From Myxococcus fulvus (lineage in GTDB: Bacteria > Myxococcota > Myxococcia > Myxococcales > Myxococcaceae): DNA of 64,000 nucleotides. This document shows positions 44,230 to 51,716 of this stretch, one piece after another. Positions within the stretch are counted from its first letter, which is position 1; every line of letters begins with the position of its first letter. Made by a program: the position numbers and the translations under genes. The notes beneath the pieces are model-generated. The model made no database searches, was not told the origin of the DNA, and worked only from the letters and a program-made list of their open reading frames with translations. The stretch lies in NCBI RefSeq assembly GCF_900111765.1, contig NZ_FOIB01000014.1, positions 62,001 to 126,000 of the forward strand, read 5' to 3'.

Positions 44230-44406
44230 ATGGCGAAGCTCATCCTGATGTCCGTCCTCATCCTCACGATTGCCCTTCCCGCGAAGGCGGCGAGGGACCC
44301 GAATCCGTCGCGAGGACTGAAGAAGGCCATCCTGTGGGTGATCCTCTTCAACGCGGCATACACCTACGGCGTCATCGTCTGGGTGCCACGGCTCGGCTTC
44401 CACTGA
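44230..44406 (+). CDS. 58-residue membrane protein inside eps cluster
   Basis: This short gene fills the gap between the porin and response regulator genes. The product starts MAKLILMSVLILTIALP, a signal-like or first membrane helix ending near AKAARDPN, and has a second helix (KKAILWVILFNAAYTYGVIV) before a short tail VPRLGFH. It starts 16 bp after the porin stop and ends 31 bp before the next ATG. M. xanthus has a small unknown gene in the same place. It may anchor or stabilise the export complex; the function is unknown. Confidence 0.65.
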   Translation: MAKLILMSVLILTIALPAKAARDPNPSRGLKKAILWVILFNAAYTYGVIVWVPRLGFH

Positions 44407-44436
44407 GCGCGACTGAGAAGAAAGGCTGACGACGCA

Positions 44437-44841
44437 ATGGAGCCCCAAATGCACACGGTCCTCCTGGTGGAGGACGCGCCCTTCTTCCGGAAGATGCTGG
44501 GCGACTACCTGCGTGCCATGGGATTCAAGCAGGTGGTGGAGCTGCCCAACGGGCAGGCCGCGCTCAAGCACCTGGCGAGCGCGGAGCGTCCGGACCTCGT
44601 GTGCCTGGACCTGACGCTGCCGGACATCTCCGGCTACGACTTGTGTGAGCACATCCGCAAGAACCCGGGCATGGCGGACGTGCCGGTGTTGGTGGTGAGC
44701 GCGCGGGACCTGCCCGAGGACAAGGCCCACGCCGAGGAGGCGGGCGCCAACAGCTACCTGGGCAAGCCCTTCACGCAGGATGAGTTCTCCAAGCGGGTGA
44801 AGCACCTGCTCAAGAACGCGCCCGCGAGGAGGACCTCGTGA
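44437..44841 (+). CDS. epsW: Single-domain response regulator
   Basis: The 134-residue product is a receiver domain only. The acidic pair is in LLVEDAPFF, the phospho-acceptor is Asp58 in LVCLDLTLPDISGYD, the switch Thr/Ser is in VLVVSARDLP and the conserved Lys in YLGKPFTQDEF. It has no output domain, so it acts by protein contact, perhaps on the export proteins encoded beside it. It matches M. xanthus EpsW. Starts at 44437 and 44449 are possible. It overlaps the wzc gene by 4 bp. Confidence 0.9.
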   Translation: MEPQMHTVLLVEDAPFFRKMLGDYLRAMGFKQVVELPNGQAALKHLASAERPDLVCLDLTLPDISGYDLCEHIRKNPGMADVPVLVVSARDLPEDKAHAEEAGANSYLGKPFTQDEFSKRVKHLLKNAPARRTS

Positions 44842-46361
44842 CGGCGCCGGCCCTCGGGCCTCGGGGCCCCCGGGCCGCCCCCGCTGCTCCGGCGTACACG
44901 CCCGAGCGCGTGGAGACGAACGCACCGTCGGACCTCATCGACTGGGGCTTCGCCATCGACGCGGTCTTCTATTTGAAGAACGCGGTGCTGCGGCATTGGT
45001 TCCTGGCGTTGGTGGTGATGGTGGCGGTGTCCGGCCTGGCGGCGGGCGTCACCAAAATCATGCCGCGCAAGTACCACGTCGAGACGCGCATGCTCACGCA
45101 GCGCAACTTCATCATCGCCTCGCTGGCGAACCCGGGCCGCTCCATTCCGGTGGACGCGGACCAGCCCACGCGCGCGGCGTGGGAGATGGTGATGAAGGCC
45201 GACAACCTGAAGGCCGTGGTCCGGGACGCGAAGCTGGTGGAGTACTGGGAGCTGCAGCGCTCGCCCATGAGCAAGCTGAAGGAGAAGCTCTTGCGCAAGC
45301 CGCCGCCGCCCATGACGGACGAGGACAAGGCGGACGCGCTCAGCGCCATGCTGGAGCAGTCCATGCTGGTGATGGTGGAGGGCGGCACGGGCACGGTGAC
45401 CATCGGCGTGGACTGGAGCGACCCGCAGCTGGCGCTCAACATCGTCGAGGCGGCGCAGAAGAACTTCCTGGAGATGCGGCAGCAGGCGGAGATGGGCGCG
45501 GTGGCGGAGGCCATCACCATCCTGGACAAGCAGGTGGTGGACGAGGCCGAGGGCATCAAGCAGGCCATCGCGTCGCTGGACGCCACGGTGAAGCGGGTGG
45601 AGGCCAAGCGCAAGCGCGAGGAGGCCAAGCAGAACAAGGGCCGGGGCGGCGCGGCGGCGCAGGCGGCGGGGGGGCTGGGCATCAACACGAACCACCTGCT
45701 CGCGCAGATGCGGTTCATGGTGCAGACCAAGCGTCGGGCCATCTCGGACGTGGAGGAGTTCCGCGCGCGGCGGCTGACGGAGCTGCGCAACCAGCTGGCC
45801 GAGCAGCGCGTCATCTACTCGCCGCAGCACCCGCTCATCACGGACCTGGAGCAGCGCATCATCGCGCTCCAGGAGGACTCGCCGCAGTTGGTGGCGCTGC
45901 GCTCGGAGCTCAACGAGCTCATCAACGAGTACATGCGCAACGGCGGGGACCCGGGTGAGCTGGAGCAGGGGACCACGGGCGGGCCGCTCCTGGGCGCGGC
46001 GGCGTTCGGTGGGCCGACGACGGCGGACAACCCGGAGGTGTCGGTGGCGGCGGACCGGGTGCGGATGCTGGTGATGCGGCACCAGGAGAAGATGCGGCGG
46101 TTGGACCAGGCGAAGACGGAGCTGGAGATTTCGCGCGCGTCGATGAAGCACCGCTTCAGCGTGCTGTCGCCGCCGACGTTCCCGGAGAAGCCGTCGAAGC
46201 CGAAGGTGCAGCTCATCCTGGCGGCGGGTGTGATGGGTGGCATCGCGATGGGTGTCTTCGCGGCGGTGGCGCTGGACATCATCCGTCGGCGCATCCTGGA
46301 GAAGTGGCAGGTGGAGCGAATCCTGAAGCTCCCGGTGCTGGCGGAGCTGGAGCGGCGCTAG
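44838..46361 (+). CDS. epsV: Wzc-like chain-length protein without kinase domain
   Basis: The 507-residue product has a Wzz domain with two membrane helices (about 53-75 and 455-480), a long periplasmic coiled coil (about 195-310), and the Pro-rich LSPPTFPEKPSKPKVQLIL sequence before the second helix. After it comes only a short cytosolic tail (RRRILEKWQVERILKLPVLA), so the BY-kinase domain is missing. It should set EPS chain length and contact the OPX protein. It matches M. xanthus EpsV. Translation starts at a GTG at 44838, inside the epsW stop region. Confidence 0.88.
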   Translation: MTAPALGPRGPRAAPAAPAYTPERVETNAPSDLIDWGFAIDAVFYLKNAVLRHWFLALVVMVAVSGLAAGVTKIMPRKYHVETRMLTQRNFIIASLANPGRSIPVDADQPTRAAWEMVMKADNLKAVVRDAKLVEYWELQRSPMSKLKEKLLRKPPPPMTDEDKADALSAMLEQSMLVMVEGGTGTVTIGVDWSDPQLALNIVEAAQKNFLEMRQQAEMGAVAEAITILDKQVVDEAEGIKQAIASLDATVKRVEAKRKREEAKQNKGRGGAAAQAAGGLGINTNHLLAQMRFMVQTKRRAISDVEEFRARRLTELRNQLAEQRVIYSPQHPLITDLEQRIIALQEDSPQLVALRSELNELINEYMRNGGDPGELEQGTTGGPLLGAAAFGGPTTADNPEVSVAADRVRMLVMRHQEKMRRLDQAKTELEISRASMKHRFSVLSPPTFPEKPSKPKVQLILAAGVMGGIAMGVFAAVALDIIRRRILEKWQVERILKLPVLAELERR

Positions 46362-46385
46362 GGCGCGTGCTCGGGGGAGACAGTC

Positions 46386-47594
46386 GTGACGGTGTGGACC
46401 TGGGTGGACCTGGCGCTGTGCGTGGCGCTGCTGCCGGTGGCGGTGGCGTGCGGCTATCTGCTGCTCCTGACGGTGCTGTCGTGGCGACGCGCGGCGCCGG
46501 TGCCGCCCGCGCCCACGCGCAAGTTCGACGTGGTGATTCCGTCGCACAACGAGGAGCTGGGAATCGCGCGCACGGTGGCGAACCTGTCCGCGGTGGACTA
46601 CCCGGCGTCGCTGCGGCGCATCCTGGTCATCGCGGACAACTGCTCGGACGCGACGGCCGAGAAGGCGCGCGAGGCGGGCGCGACGGTGCTGGAGCGACAT
46701 GACACGCAGAAGCGCGGCAAGGGGTACGCGCTGGCGCATGCGTTCGAGTTCAGCCAGAAGGACGGCTTCGCGGACGCGGTGGTGGTGGTGGACGCGGACA
46801 CGGTGGTGTCGCCGAACCTGCTGCATGCGTACGGGCGCAGGCTGGAGGACGGGGCGCACGCGGTGCAGGCGCACTACGGGGTGATGAACCCGACGGCGTC
46901 GTGGCGCACGCGGCTGATGACGATTGCGCTGGGGATGTTCCACAAGGTGCGCTCGTTGGGGCGCGAGGCGCTGGGGGTGTCCTGCGGCCTGCGTGGCAAC
47001 GGGATGTGCTTCACGCACGCGGTGTTGCGCGAGGTGCCGCACGACGCGTTCAGCGTGGTGGAGGATTTGGAGTACGGCATCCGCCTGGGCCGCAAGGGGC
47101 ACCGGGTGCACTACGCCTGGGAGGCGGAGGTGCAGGGGGAGATGGTGTCGGCGGAGAAGCAGAGCCGCTCGCAGCGTCAGCGCTGGGAGGGCGGGCGCGC
47201 GCAGATGCGCAAGTTGCACGGGTGGCCGCTGCTGAGCGATGCGTTGAAGCAGAAGAGCGGGCTGTTGTTGGACTTGTCGATGGACGTGCTGGTGCCGCCG
47301 TTGAGCCAGCTGGTGCTGGCCGCGGTGGGCAGCGCGGTGGCGGCGTCGGTGCTGGTGTGGCTGTCGGGTGGGACGGCGGTGTGGGCCTCGGCGGTGGCGG
47401 GCTTCGCGCTGGCGAGCCTGGGGGCCTATGTGCTGCGCGGATGGTGGGTGTCCGGCGTGGGGCCGCGTGGGCTGTTGGACCTGGCTTGGGCACCTGTGTA
47501 CGTGGTGTGGAAGGTGGGATTGATGTTGCGAGGCCCCGGTGCGGAGAAGCGCGGTGAGTGGGTGCGCACCGAGCGCGAGGCCGAGCGGCGCTGA
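46386..47594 (+). CDS. epsU: Membrane glycosyltransferase family 2 protein
   Basis: The 402-residue product has an N-terminal membrane helix, a GT-A catalytic domain (FDVVIPSHNEE, VVVDADTVVSP for the DxD metal site, VVEDLEYGI for the catalytic acid, RSQRQRWEGGRA for the QxxRW site), and two C-terminal helices (about 295-345). The QxxRW form means a processive or cellulose-synthase-like group. It matches M. xanthus EpsU. It starts at a GTG at 46386, and a CGGGCC/GGCCCG hairpin (47611-47628) follows, probably ending the eps transcript. Confidence 0.9.
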   Translation: MTVWTWVDLALCVALLPVAVACGYLLLLTVLSWRRAAPVPPAPTRKFDVVIPSHNEELGIARTVANLSAVDYPASLRRILVIADNCSDATAEKAREAGATVLERHDTQKRGKGYALAHAFEFSQKDGFADAVVVVDADTVVSPNLLHAYGRRLEDGAHAVQAHYGVMNPTASWRTRLMTIALGMFHKVRSLGREALGVSCGLRGNGMCFTHAVLREVPHDAFSVVEDLEYGIRLGRKGHRVHYAWEAEVQGEMVSAEKQSRSQRQRWEGGRAQMRKLHGWPLLSDALKQKSGLLLDLSMDVLVPPLSQLVLAAVGSAVAASVLVWLSGGTAVWASAVAGFALASLGAYVLRGWWVSGVGPRGLLDLAWAPVYVVWKVGLMLRGPGAEKRGEWVRTEREAERR

Positions 47595-47625
47595 GTCGGT
47601 GATGGAGGACCGGGCCTCACGGGGC

Positions 47626-47727
47626 CCGTGCTGAAACCATGATGGAGCCTGGAGCCTCGCGTGCGGCTCGGGCGCCGTCGGTTTCGGAGGCTGTCCACCT
47701 CTCTTGCTGCTTTCCGAGGTGGACGCC
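47626..47727 (+). promoter_or_regulatory. Repeated leader, copy A, with RBS-pairing hairpin
   Basis: This is copy A of a ~100-nt leader found before four genes. Its first 40 nt (47626-47665) are identical to copy B. Just before the gene, GTCCACCTC (47693-47701) pairs perfectly with GAGGTGGAC (47716-47724), which includes the ribosome binding site, 4 bases before the ATG. The hairpin could hide the ribosome binding site until something releases it. Confidence 0.7.
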
Positions 47728-48174
47728 ATGAAGTCTGTCATCCGTGGAGTGCCGTGGGCGCTCTTGTTGCTGGTCCTCGCTCCAGCGTGTTCCCAGAGCG
47801 TCCGTAACGCGCGCATCGTCGATACGACAGCGGGCGTCGATGCGAACCTGGAGTTCATCAGGCGCATCGCCGTCGCACGTCCACCAGGGCGCGTCCATGC
47901 AACCCGCGCTATCGAGTGTCTTGGCGAGGTGGCCCCAGGAGCCACGAACGAGCTCTCCACGCACATCGGCCCGTTTTCCCCCAACATTCCCAAGATGCAC
48001 TTCGGAATCACTCGAGATGGGCTCGTCACGACATGGAGAGGCCCTCGCGTCCGCTGGCGCCCTCCTCCCTGTGCGCCCTACGAGTGCCTCGTGTGTCCCT
48101 GGGCTTTCGCTCCGAAAGATGGCGAGCGTCTCGCAGCGTCGCCGGGCGAGTTCATGCCTCCCGGGCCGTGCTGA
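47728..48174 (+). CDS. Small lipoprotein with TonB-plug-like fragment
   Basis: The 148-residue product has a lipobox (LVLAPACSQ, Cys about residue 21). The next part, DTTAGVDANLEFIRRIAVAR followed by ECLGEVAPGATNE, resembles the start of the plug domain in Oar-type TonB-dependent receptors. The rest (from about residue 95) is Cys- and Pro-rich and unlike a receptor. The C-terminal Gly-Pro-Cys and stop codon lie inside the next leader repeat, as if the gene had been cut by recombination there. Probable lipid-anchored protein of unknown role, or a receptor relic. Confidence 0.6.
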   Translation: MKSVIRGVPWALLLLVLAPACSQSVRNARIVDTTAGVDANLEFIRRIAVARPPGRVHATRAIECLGEVAPGATNELSTHIGPFSPNIPKMHFGITRDGLVTTWRGPRVRWRPPPCAPYECLVCPWAFAPKDGERLAASPGEFMPPGPC

Positions 48175-48263
48175 AACCATGATGGAGCCTGGAGCCTCGC
48201 GTGCGATGCGCGGCCCGCGCCGTCTGGATGATGGCCACCTCTCGATGCACCGAGGTGGACCTC
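48166..48263 (+). promoter_or_regulatory. Repeated leader, copy B
   Basis: Copy B of the repeated leader shares 40 identical bases with copy A (48166-48205) and covers the end of the preceding gene. CCACCTC (48235-48241) can pair with GAGGTGG (48252-48258), which contains the ribosome binding site 5 bases before the ATG. Confidence 0.7.
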
Positions 48264-50366
48264 ATGAACGCTGTCCTTTCACGATTGCTATGCGGGCTGC
48301 TGGTCCTGCTCGCCCCGCTGGCGCTTGCCGAGAGCAGCACCATCATCGGCACCGTCATCGACGTGAAGAGCCGAAAGCCCGTGCCCGACGCCGTCGTCAC
48401 CGCGACGTCGCCCAATCTCGTGGGTGAGCAGACCGTCACCACCGACGCCCAGGGGAACTACCGCATCCCCCAGCTTCCCCCTGGCGTGTACGTCCTTCGA
48501 TACGAGAAGGAGGGCTACAAGCCCTATCAACGCAGCGACGTGCAACTGCGGCTCAAGCGCACCATCCGCGTCAACGTCGAGATGCTCCCCGAGTCCCTTC
48601 ATGAAGCGCCGATGGAGTTCATCAGCGCACCGCCGACCATCGGCCCGAGTTCCTCGACCACGGGCGTCAACGTTGACCAGGAGTTCATCAAGCGCATCGA
48701 ATCACCCCGGTCCGAAGGGACGACCCGCGGCTTCGAACACCTGGCGGAGCTGGCTCCGAGCCCCGTGAACGACCAGTACGGCGTCTCCATCAACGAGCAG
48801 GTCGCCGTCGCAAGCCCCCCACCCCAGCACAACGTCGCCCCCGCCATGCCCGGCATGTCGATGACGCTGCGGCTTCACCCCGTCCCCTCGGGACAGGCCC
48901 GCACGCAGCCCCGGCGCGATGAGCCGATGACCCGTGCTCGCTACTACGACATGTACTTCAAGGGGTACGGGGTGAACCCCACCGTCAACACGGAGGAGGA
49001 GCGCTTCTCCACGTTCTCCGTCGACACGGACACGGCCTCGTACACGCTCACCCGCAGCTACCTGAAGCGCAGCACCCTGCCGGATGCGCACGCCGTGCGC
49101 GTGGAGGAGTTCGTCAACAGCTTCGACTATGGCTACGCGGACGCGAAGAACGCGCCCTTCGCCGTCCACGTGCAGGGCTTCCCCTCCCCCGTGCGCAAGG
49201 GCTACCAGGTGCTGCGCATCGGCGTGAAGGCTCGCGAGGTCTCCCGCGCCGAGCGCAAGCCCAGCCACCTGGTCTTCGTCATCGACGTGTCCGGGTCCAT
49301 GGCCATGGAGAACCGGCTGGAGTTGGTGAAGCAGTCCCTGCGCATGTTGGTGTCGGAGCTGGACGAGCGCGACCTCGTGTCCCTCGTGGTGTACGGCTCA
49401 CAGGCCCGGCAGGTGCTCCCGCCCACGAGCGCGCTCGACACGTCGCGACTGTTGAACGCCATCAACGGGCTCCACACCGAGGGCTCCACCAACGCCCAGG
49501 CGGGACTGGAGCTGGGCTACCGCATCGCCGTGGAGCACCTGCGCGAGGGTGGCATCAACCGCGTCATCCTCTGCTCGGATGGCGTGGCCAACGTGGGCAT
49601 CTCCGACGCGGATGGCATCTGGGAGCGGGTGAAGTCGCTCGCGGCGCGGGGCATCACCCTGTCCACCGTGGGCTTCGGAATGGGCCACTACAACGACGTG
49701 CTGATGGAGCGGCTGTCCCACGTGGGCGAGGGGAACTACGCCTATGTGGACGAGCTGAAGGAAGCCCACCGCGTCTTCGTGAAGAACCTCACCGGCACGC
49801 TCCAGGTGGTGGCCAAGGACGTGAAGCTCCAGGTGGAGTTCGACCCGAAGGAGGTCTCCCTCTATCGACTGCTCGGGTACGAGAACCGCGCGCTGACGGC
49901 CGAGCAGTTCCGCGATGACCGCGTGGACGCGGGCGAGGTGGGCGCGGGCCACTCCGTCACCGCCCTCTACGAGGTGAAGCCGCGCGAGAACGCCCGGACG
50001 CTGGGCACGCTGCGCATCCGCTACAAGGCGCCGGAGGGCGGCAAGTCGAAGGAGCTGGCGACCCCGTTGCCCCGAGCCACCCTGCGCCCGAGCTACGCCC
50101 AGGCCGGCGAGTCCACCCGACTGGCCTACGTGGCCTCCGCCTTCGCCGAGAAGCTCCGGGGCTCGTACTGGACGCGGCCGCTGACCTACGACTCGCTCCT
50201 GGAGTTGTGGAGCGGAGTGGGACCGGAGCTGAAGGAGCGCGAGGACGTGCGCGAGTTGGGCGACCTCATCCGCGCGGCCGGTGGCCTGGACCGGAGGGTG
50301 GATCCCTTCGAGGCCTTCGCCCCCTTGAGGACCATGGACTTCGACCGTCCGCCCTTGGGCTCCTGA
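48264..50366 (+). CDS. Exported YfbK-type VWA protein with carboxypeptidase-regulatory and plug-like modules
   Basis: The 700-residue product is mosaic. A signal peptide (about 1-22) leads into a carboxypeptidase-regulatory-like domain (25-105, IIGTVIDVKSRKPVPDAVV). Residues 131-175 resemble an Oar-type plug start (VNVDQEFIKRIESPR, GFEHLAELAPSPVNDQYGVS). Then come a vWF-N domain (223-310, RYYDMYFKGYGVNP), a VWA domain (335-515) with a full MIDAS (DVSGSM, STNAQAG, CSDGVANVG), and a DUF3520 end. VWA/YfbK proteins bind metal-dependent partners at the envelope. The receptor-like head on a YfbK body is unusual. The partner is unknown. Confidence 0.85.
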   Translation: MNAVLSRLLCGLLVLLAPLALAESSTIIGTVIDVKSRKPVPDAVVTATSPNLVGEQTVTTDAQGNYRIPQLPPGVYVLRYEKEGYKPYQRSDVQLRLKRTIRVNVEMLPESLHEAPMEFISAPPTIGPSSSTTGVNVDQEFIKRIESPRSEGTTRGFEHLAELAPSPVNDQYGVSINEQVAVASPPPQHNVAPAMPGMSMTLRLHPVPSGQARTQPRRDEPMTRARYYDMYFKGYGVNPTVNTEEERFSTFSVDTDTASYTLTRSYLKRSTLPDAHAVRVEEFVNSFDYGYADAKNAPFAVHVQGFPSPVRKGYQVLRIGVKAREVSRAERKPSHLVFVIDVSGSMAMENRLELVKQSLRMLVSELDERDLVSLVVYGSQARQVLPPTSALDTSRLLNAINGLHTEGSTNAQAGLELGYRIAVEHLREGGINRVILCSDGVANVGISDADGIWERVKSLAARGITLSTVGFGMGHYNDVLMERLSHVGEGNYAYVDELKEAHRVFVKNLTGTLQVVAKDVKLQVEFDPKEVSLYRLLGYENRALTAEQFRDDRVDAGEVGAGHSVTALYEVKPRENARTLGTLRIRYKAPEGGKSKELATPLPRATLRPSYAQAGESTRLAYVASAFAEKLRGSYWTRPLTYDSLLELWSGVGPELKEREDVRELGDLIRAAGGLDRRVDPFEAFAPLRTMDFDRPPLGS

Positions 50367-50442
50367 GGAGAACCCCTCCCGTTCGACCCGAAATGACGCC
50401 TTGGGTCGTATCTCCATCATGTCCAGGGCCTCGAATCATGAC

Positions 50443-50537
50443 CGAGCCATGATGAACCCAGGGACCTGCGTGGGAGATTCTCCCGTCATGGTCCCGGATG
50501 ATGGGGTTCGTTCTCCCGAGGCCTTGGAGTCGAGCAC
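50443..50537 (+). promoter_or_regulatory. Repeated leader, copy D (divergent)
   Basis: GCCATGATGAACCCAGGGAC and the following TGCGTGGG match the CCATGATGGAGCCTGGAG and CGCGTGCG core of copies A and B, and GGATGATGG then CGAGG are kept near the start codon. A GGGAG/CTCCC hairpin lies in the middle. GGAG is 8 nt before the GTG start at 50538. Confidence 0.5.
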
Positions 50538-51104
50538 GTGACGCCCTTCCTTCGCGGTGTGCTGTGTGGACTCGTGTGGATGCTCTCCCCGGCCGCCGGG
50601 GCGCAGGAGACGGAACCGAGCGCCGAGGCACAGGCCCCGACCGAGGCCGCCACGGAGTCTTCGAGAGCCACGGACGAGGAGGCTCCACCTCGACCCCAGG
50701 TGATTCGCAGGCCCAGCCGTCCGGTCGTCACGCTCGACGCGGGGGGCAGCACCTGGCCTGTCGAGACGCTGCGCCTCGAGACGGACGGCCCGACGGTCGA
50801 CGTGGGCTCGATGACCACGGGCATCCGGGTGGACCAGGAGTTCCTCCAGCGCATCGCCGTGCGCCCCGCTGTCACGGAGTCGCACGAGGACTCCGAGGCG
50901 ACCGGCTCCACGCGGGAGCTGTCGGCCCTGGAGGACGCGCCGAGCGGAGCCCCTGCACGGCGTGACACCCCAGAGCCCATGCTCCGGTTGCGGCGCTTCC
51001 GGTCCCTCGCGGAGCTGGCCCCGGAGACTCCCGAGCAGGTCGTCCAGGGAGACCCCGAAGGGCGCGACGCCCAGGAGCCCGAGGCACGCGTCGTGAGTCG
51101 CTGA
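50538..51104 (+). CDS. Exported protein with TonB-plug-like fragment
   Basis: The 188-residue product has a signal peptide (MTPFLRGVLCGLVWMLSPAA) and an acidic, Ala-rich linker. It then has the plug-like block TTGIRVDQEFLQRIAVRP and, 50 residues later, RFRSLAELAPETPE, the same module as in the two genes before it but split by a low-complexity insert. No barrel follows, so it cannot be a receptor. It starts at a GTG placed like the starts of its paralogues relative to the leader. The function is unknown; it may be a decoy, an adaptor or a decayed receptor. Confidence 0.6.
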   Translation: MTPFLRGVLCGLVWMLSPAAGAQETEPSAEAQAPTEAATESSRATDEEAPPRPQVIRRPSRPVVTLDAGGSTWPVETLRLETDGPTVDVGSMTTGIRVDQEFLQRIAVRPAVTESHEDSEATGSTRELSALEDAPSGAPARRDTPEPMLRLRRFRSLAELAPETPEQVVQGDPEGRDAQEPEARVVSR

Positions 51105-51151
51105 TCAGCGCGCCCCGGTTCGGCGCCCCCTGCCACCGCGAAGGGAGCCCC

Positions 51152-51251
51152 ATGCCGAAACGGTGATGGAGCGCGGAGCCGCGCATGCGGTTCGCGTCAG
51201 CCCGAGCCGGGAGAATGGCCCCTCTCCACGAGCCACACCGAGGCCGCCTCC
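51152..51251 (+). promoter_or_regulatory. Repeated leader, copy C
   Basis: CGAAACGGTGATGGAGCGCG followed by GAGCCGCGCATGCGG matches the core of copies A and B at roughly three bases in four, and the second half (GAATGGCCCCTCTCC, CACCGAGGCCGCC) aligns to their hairpin region, though with weaker pairing. GAGG is 8 nt before the GTG at 51252, exactly as in copies A and B. Confidence 0.6.
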
Positions 51252-51626
51252 GTGCTGATGCACTTCGTGCCCTACCTGCTGTGCATGTTGGTGCTCATCA
51301 TCACGGTGCCGGTCCTGGCCCGAGCAGAGAGCCGCGAGTACGCGCCACCGCCAGGGGTGCTGCTGGGCATCGTCGTCGACGGAGACAGCCGAGAGCCGCT
51401 CGCGAGGGTGAAGGTCAGCGCCAGCACATCGGGCCACATGCAGGCCCAGGTGACCTGGACGGACCCAGCGGGTCGCTATCGGCTGCCCCTGCTCCCCGCG
51501 GGGACCTACACGCTGCGGTTCGAGCATCCGGACTACGCCCCCTCGTCCCGCGCGGACATCCTGCTGCGCGCCAACCGCGCTGTCCGCTCGAGGGTGGCCC
51601 TGCGCCCGAGCGGCACCCGGGCCTGA
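51252..51626 (+). CDS. Exported carboxypeptidase-regulatory-like domain protein
   Basis: The 124-residue product is a signal peptide (about 1-27, LLCMLVLIITVPVLARA) and one carboxypeptidase-regulatory-like Ig-fold domain: GVLLGIVVDGDSREPLARVK, TDPAGRYRLPLLPAGTYTLR and FEHPDYAPSSRADILL. The same domain heads the VWA protein upstream, so this gene looks like that head alone. I chose the GTG at 51252 rather than the ATG at 51258, because it has the same spacing to the GAGG box as in its paralogues. The role is unknown. Confidence 0.7.
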   Translation: MLMHFVPYLLCMLVLIITVPVLARAESREYAPPPGVLLGIVVDGDSREPLARVKVSASTSGHMQAQVTWTDPAGRYRLPLLPAGTYTLRFEHPDYAPSSRADILLRANRAVRSRVALRPSGTRA

Positions 51627-51631
51627 AGTCC

Positions 51632-51716
51632 TGCACAAAACTAAAATTCTATTTGAGTTTCGCGCAGTGCCTGGCTTGAATTGGCACGAAACTAAAATTC
51701 CATTTAAGTTTCGTGC
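51632..51716 (+). promoter_or_regulatory. Twin palindromic operators of abiE operon
   Basis: Two related inverted repeats lie before abiEi. The upstream one (51632-51666) has imperfect arms, TGCACAAAACT and AGTTTCGCGCA. The downstream one (51684-51716) has perfect 10-bp arms GCACGAAACT and AGTTTCGTGC, and ends at the base before the ATG. Their centres are about 51 bp apart, five helical turns. AbiEi antitoxins are known to bind paired inverted repeats and repress their own operon. TAAAAT in each loop could be a -10 element. Confidence 0.85.

Noticed and set aside
47596..47625. Possible fifth, partial copy of the leader core at the end of epsU
   Set aside because: GTGATGGAGGACCGGGCCTC resembles the core but is too short and too divergent to separate from chance.
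44754..48029. Very long minus-strand open frame (over 1000 codons) opposite the eps genes
   Set aside because: It is antisense to four well-supported genes, is rich in His, Arg and Gln as expected from reading GC-biased codons backwards, and has no domain or ribosome binding site.
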